The position numbers were made by a program, and so were the translations under genes. A DNA stretch of 5,888 bases from Verrucomicrobiota bacterium (GTDB taxonomy: Bacteria; Verrucomicrobiota; Verrucomicrobiia; Limisphaerales; UBA1096): the NCBI GenBank assembly GCA_003972865.1, contig QOAX01000144.1:1-5888 (forward strand), given 5' to 3'. Within the stretch, counting starts at the first letter, position 1, and each line of letters opens with the position of its first letter. Positions 5,770 through 5,888 of the stretch are shown here, in pieces. The notes under the pieces were generated by a model that was given only the letters and a program-made list of their open reading frames with translations, ran no database searches and was not told the origin of the DNA.

Positions 5770-5807
5770 TTGCCTTCAGCTTTTAATTCTTCACCCGTCT
5801 TGCCGGC
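5766..5807 (-). repeat. Tail copy D: short ankyrin-type tail
   Basis: Minus-strand codons read AGKTGEELKAEGK and TGA, identical in protein to the end of the consensus tail. The upstream LLRKHG part and the 19-base core are absent, so the breakpoint falls within or just before the glycine codons (about 5804-5807). It lies upstream of gene C, as copy C lies upstream of gene B. Confidence 0.75.
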
Positions 5808-5888
5808 GAATGCAGCGGGATTCAAGAAAGGCGAACGGCCCGGAGAGAATGCGGTTGATACCAAGACGATGCCCAAGGGAGAACGTGC
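5766..5888 (-). CDS. Right-edge open frame ending in tail copy D, partial and uncertain
   Basis: The frame that ends with tail D stays open to the right edge for 40 residues (ARSPLGIVLVSTAFSPGRSP then FLNPAAF before AGKTGEELKAEGK). It may be the C-terminus of another tail-fused protein, but the non-tail part is not recognisable. The opposite strand is also open to the edge and reads LPANAAGFKKGERPGENAV followed by DTKTMPKGER, which looks at least as protein-like. If that strand is coding, tail D is just a junction scrap. More sequence to the right is needed to decide. Confidence 0.3.
   Translation of the reverse strand, partial: ARSPLGIVLVSTAFSPGRSPFLNPAAFAGKTGEELKAEGK

Noticed and set aside
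1692..5807. Insertion sequence or classical integron
   Set aside because: No transposase or integrase gene, no terminal inverted repeats, no attC-like hairpins at the boundaries; the repeats are coding ends in direct orientation.

Overview
The window looks like accessory sequence from an environmental, probably marine, bacterium of the PVC group, most likely Verrucomicrobiota (Limisphaerales/Pedosphaera-like), less likely Planctomycetota. This rests on protein style, not on a marker gene: a LamG plus lamin-tail surface protein with an Asp-rich calcium-type motif, a Tat-exported agarase-like TIM-barrel enzyme, a propeller lipoprotein, an exported isochorismatase-fold protein, and repeated pieces that resemble the two ends of the ankyrin-repeat lipoproteins expanded in these bacteria.

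Layout. Positions 2-1660 (+) hold the 3' part of a large secreted multidomain protein, cut by the left edge. Everything else with good coding evidence is on the minus strand and converges on it. Read along the minus strand from the right edge, the order is: an ankyrin-type tail fragment (5766-5807); isochorismatase-like gene C (4785-5720); tail copy C followed directly by a lipoprotein signal peptide that starts propeller gene B (3617-4771), which itself ends in tail copy B; a 53-bp repeat (R1), a start-less one-helix membrane-protein remnant, and a second 53-bp repeat (R2); about 240 bp with no convincing gene; a stand-alone signal-peptide copy (3009-3036); agarase-like gene A (1820-2995); tail copy A (1748-1819); and a last signal-peptide copy ending as a 19-codon micro-ORF (1692-1751).

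The main observation is that three unrelated genes (A, B, C) are bounded by pieces of the same two-part sequence. The 'tail' encodes LLRKHGGKTGEELKAEGK-stop, a typical end of a verrucomicrobial ankyrin-repeat protein. The 'head' encodes MKHLLLTTI..., the start of a lipoprotein signal peptide. In copies A and C the two parts are joined by an ATGA stop/start overlap. Gene B is fused in frame to a head and a tail. Gene A lies between a head and a tail, and its stop codon directly abuts the tail in the same frame. Gene C runs into a tail out of frame. This suggests that different cargo genes have been placed between conserved ankyrin-gene ends, either by homologous recombination or gene conversion in an expanded family or by an unrecognised cassette mechanism. 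No recombinase, transposase or reverse transcriptase is visible here, so the mechanism is inference.

The three cargo genes do not make an obvious pathway. All three products appear exported, and A and B fit polysaccharide or glycan processing. No tRNA, rRNA, CRISPR array or intact insertion sequence was seen.
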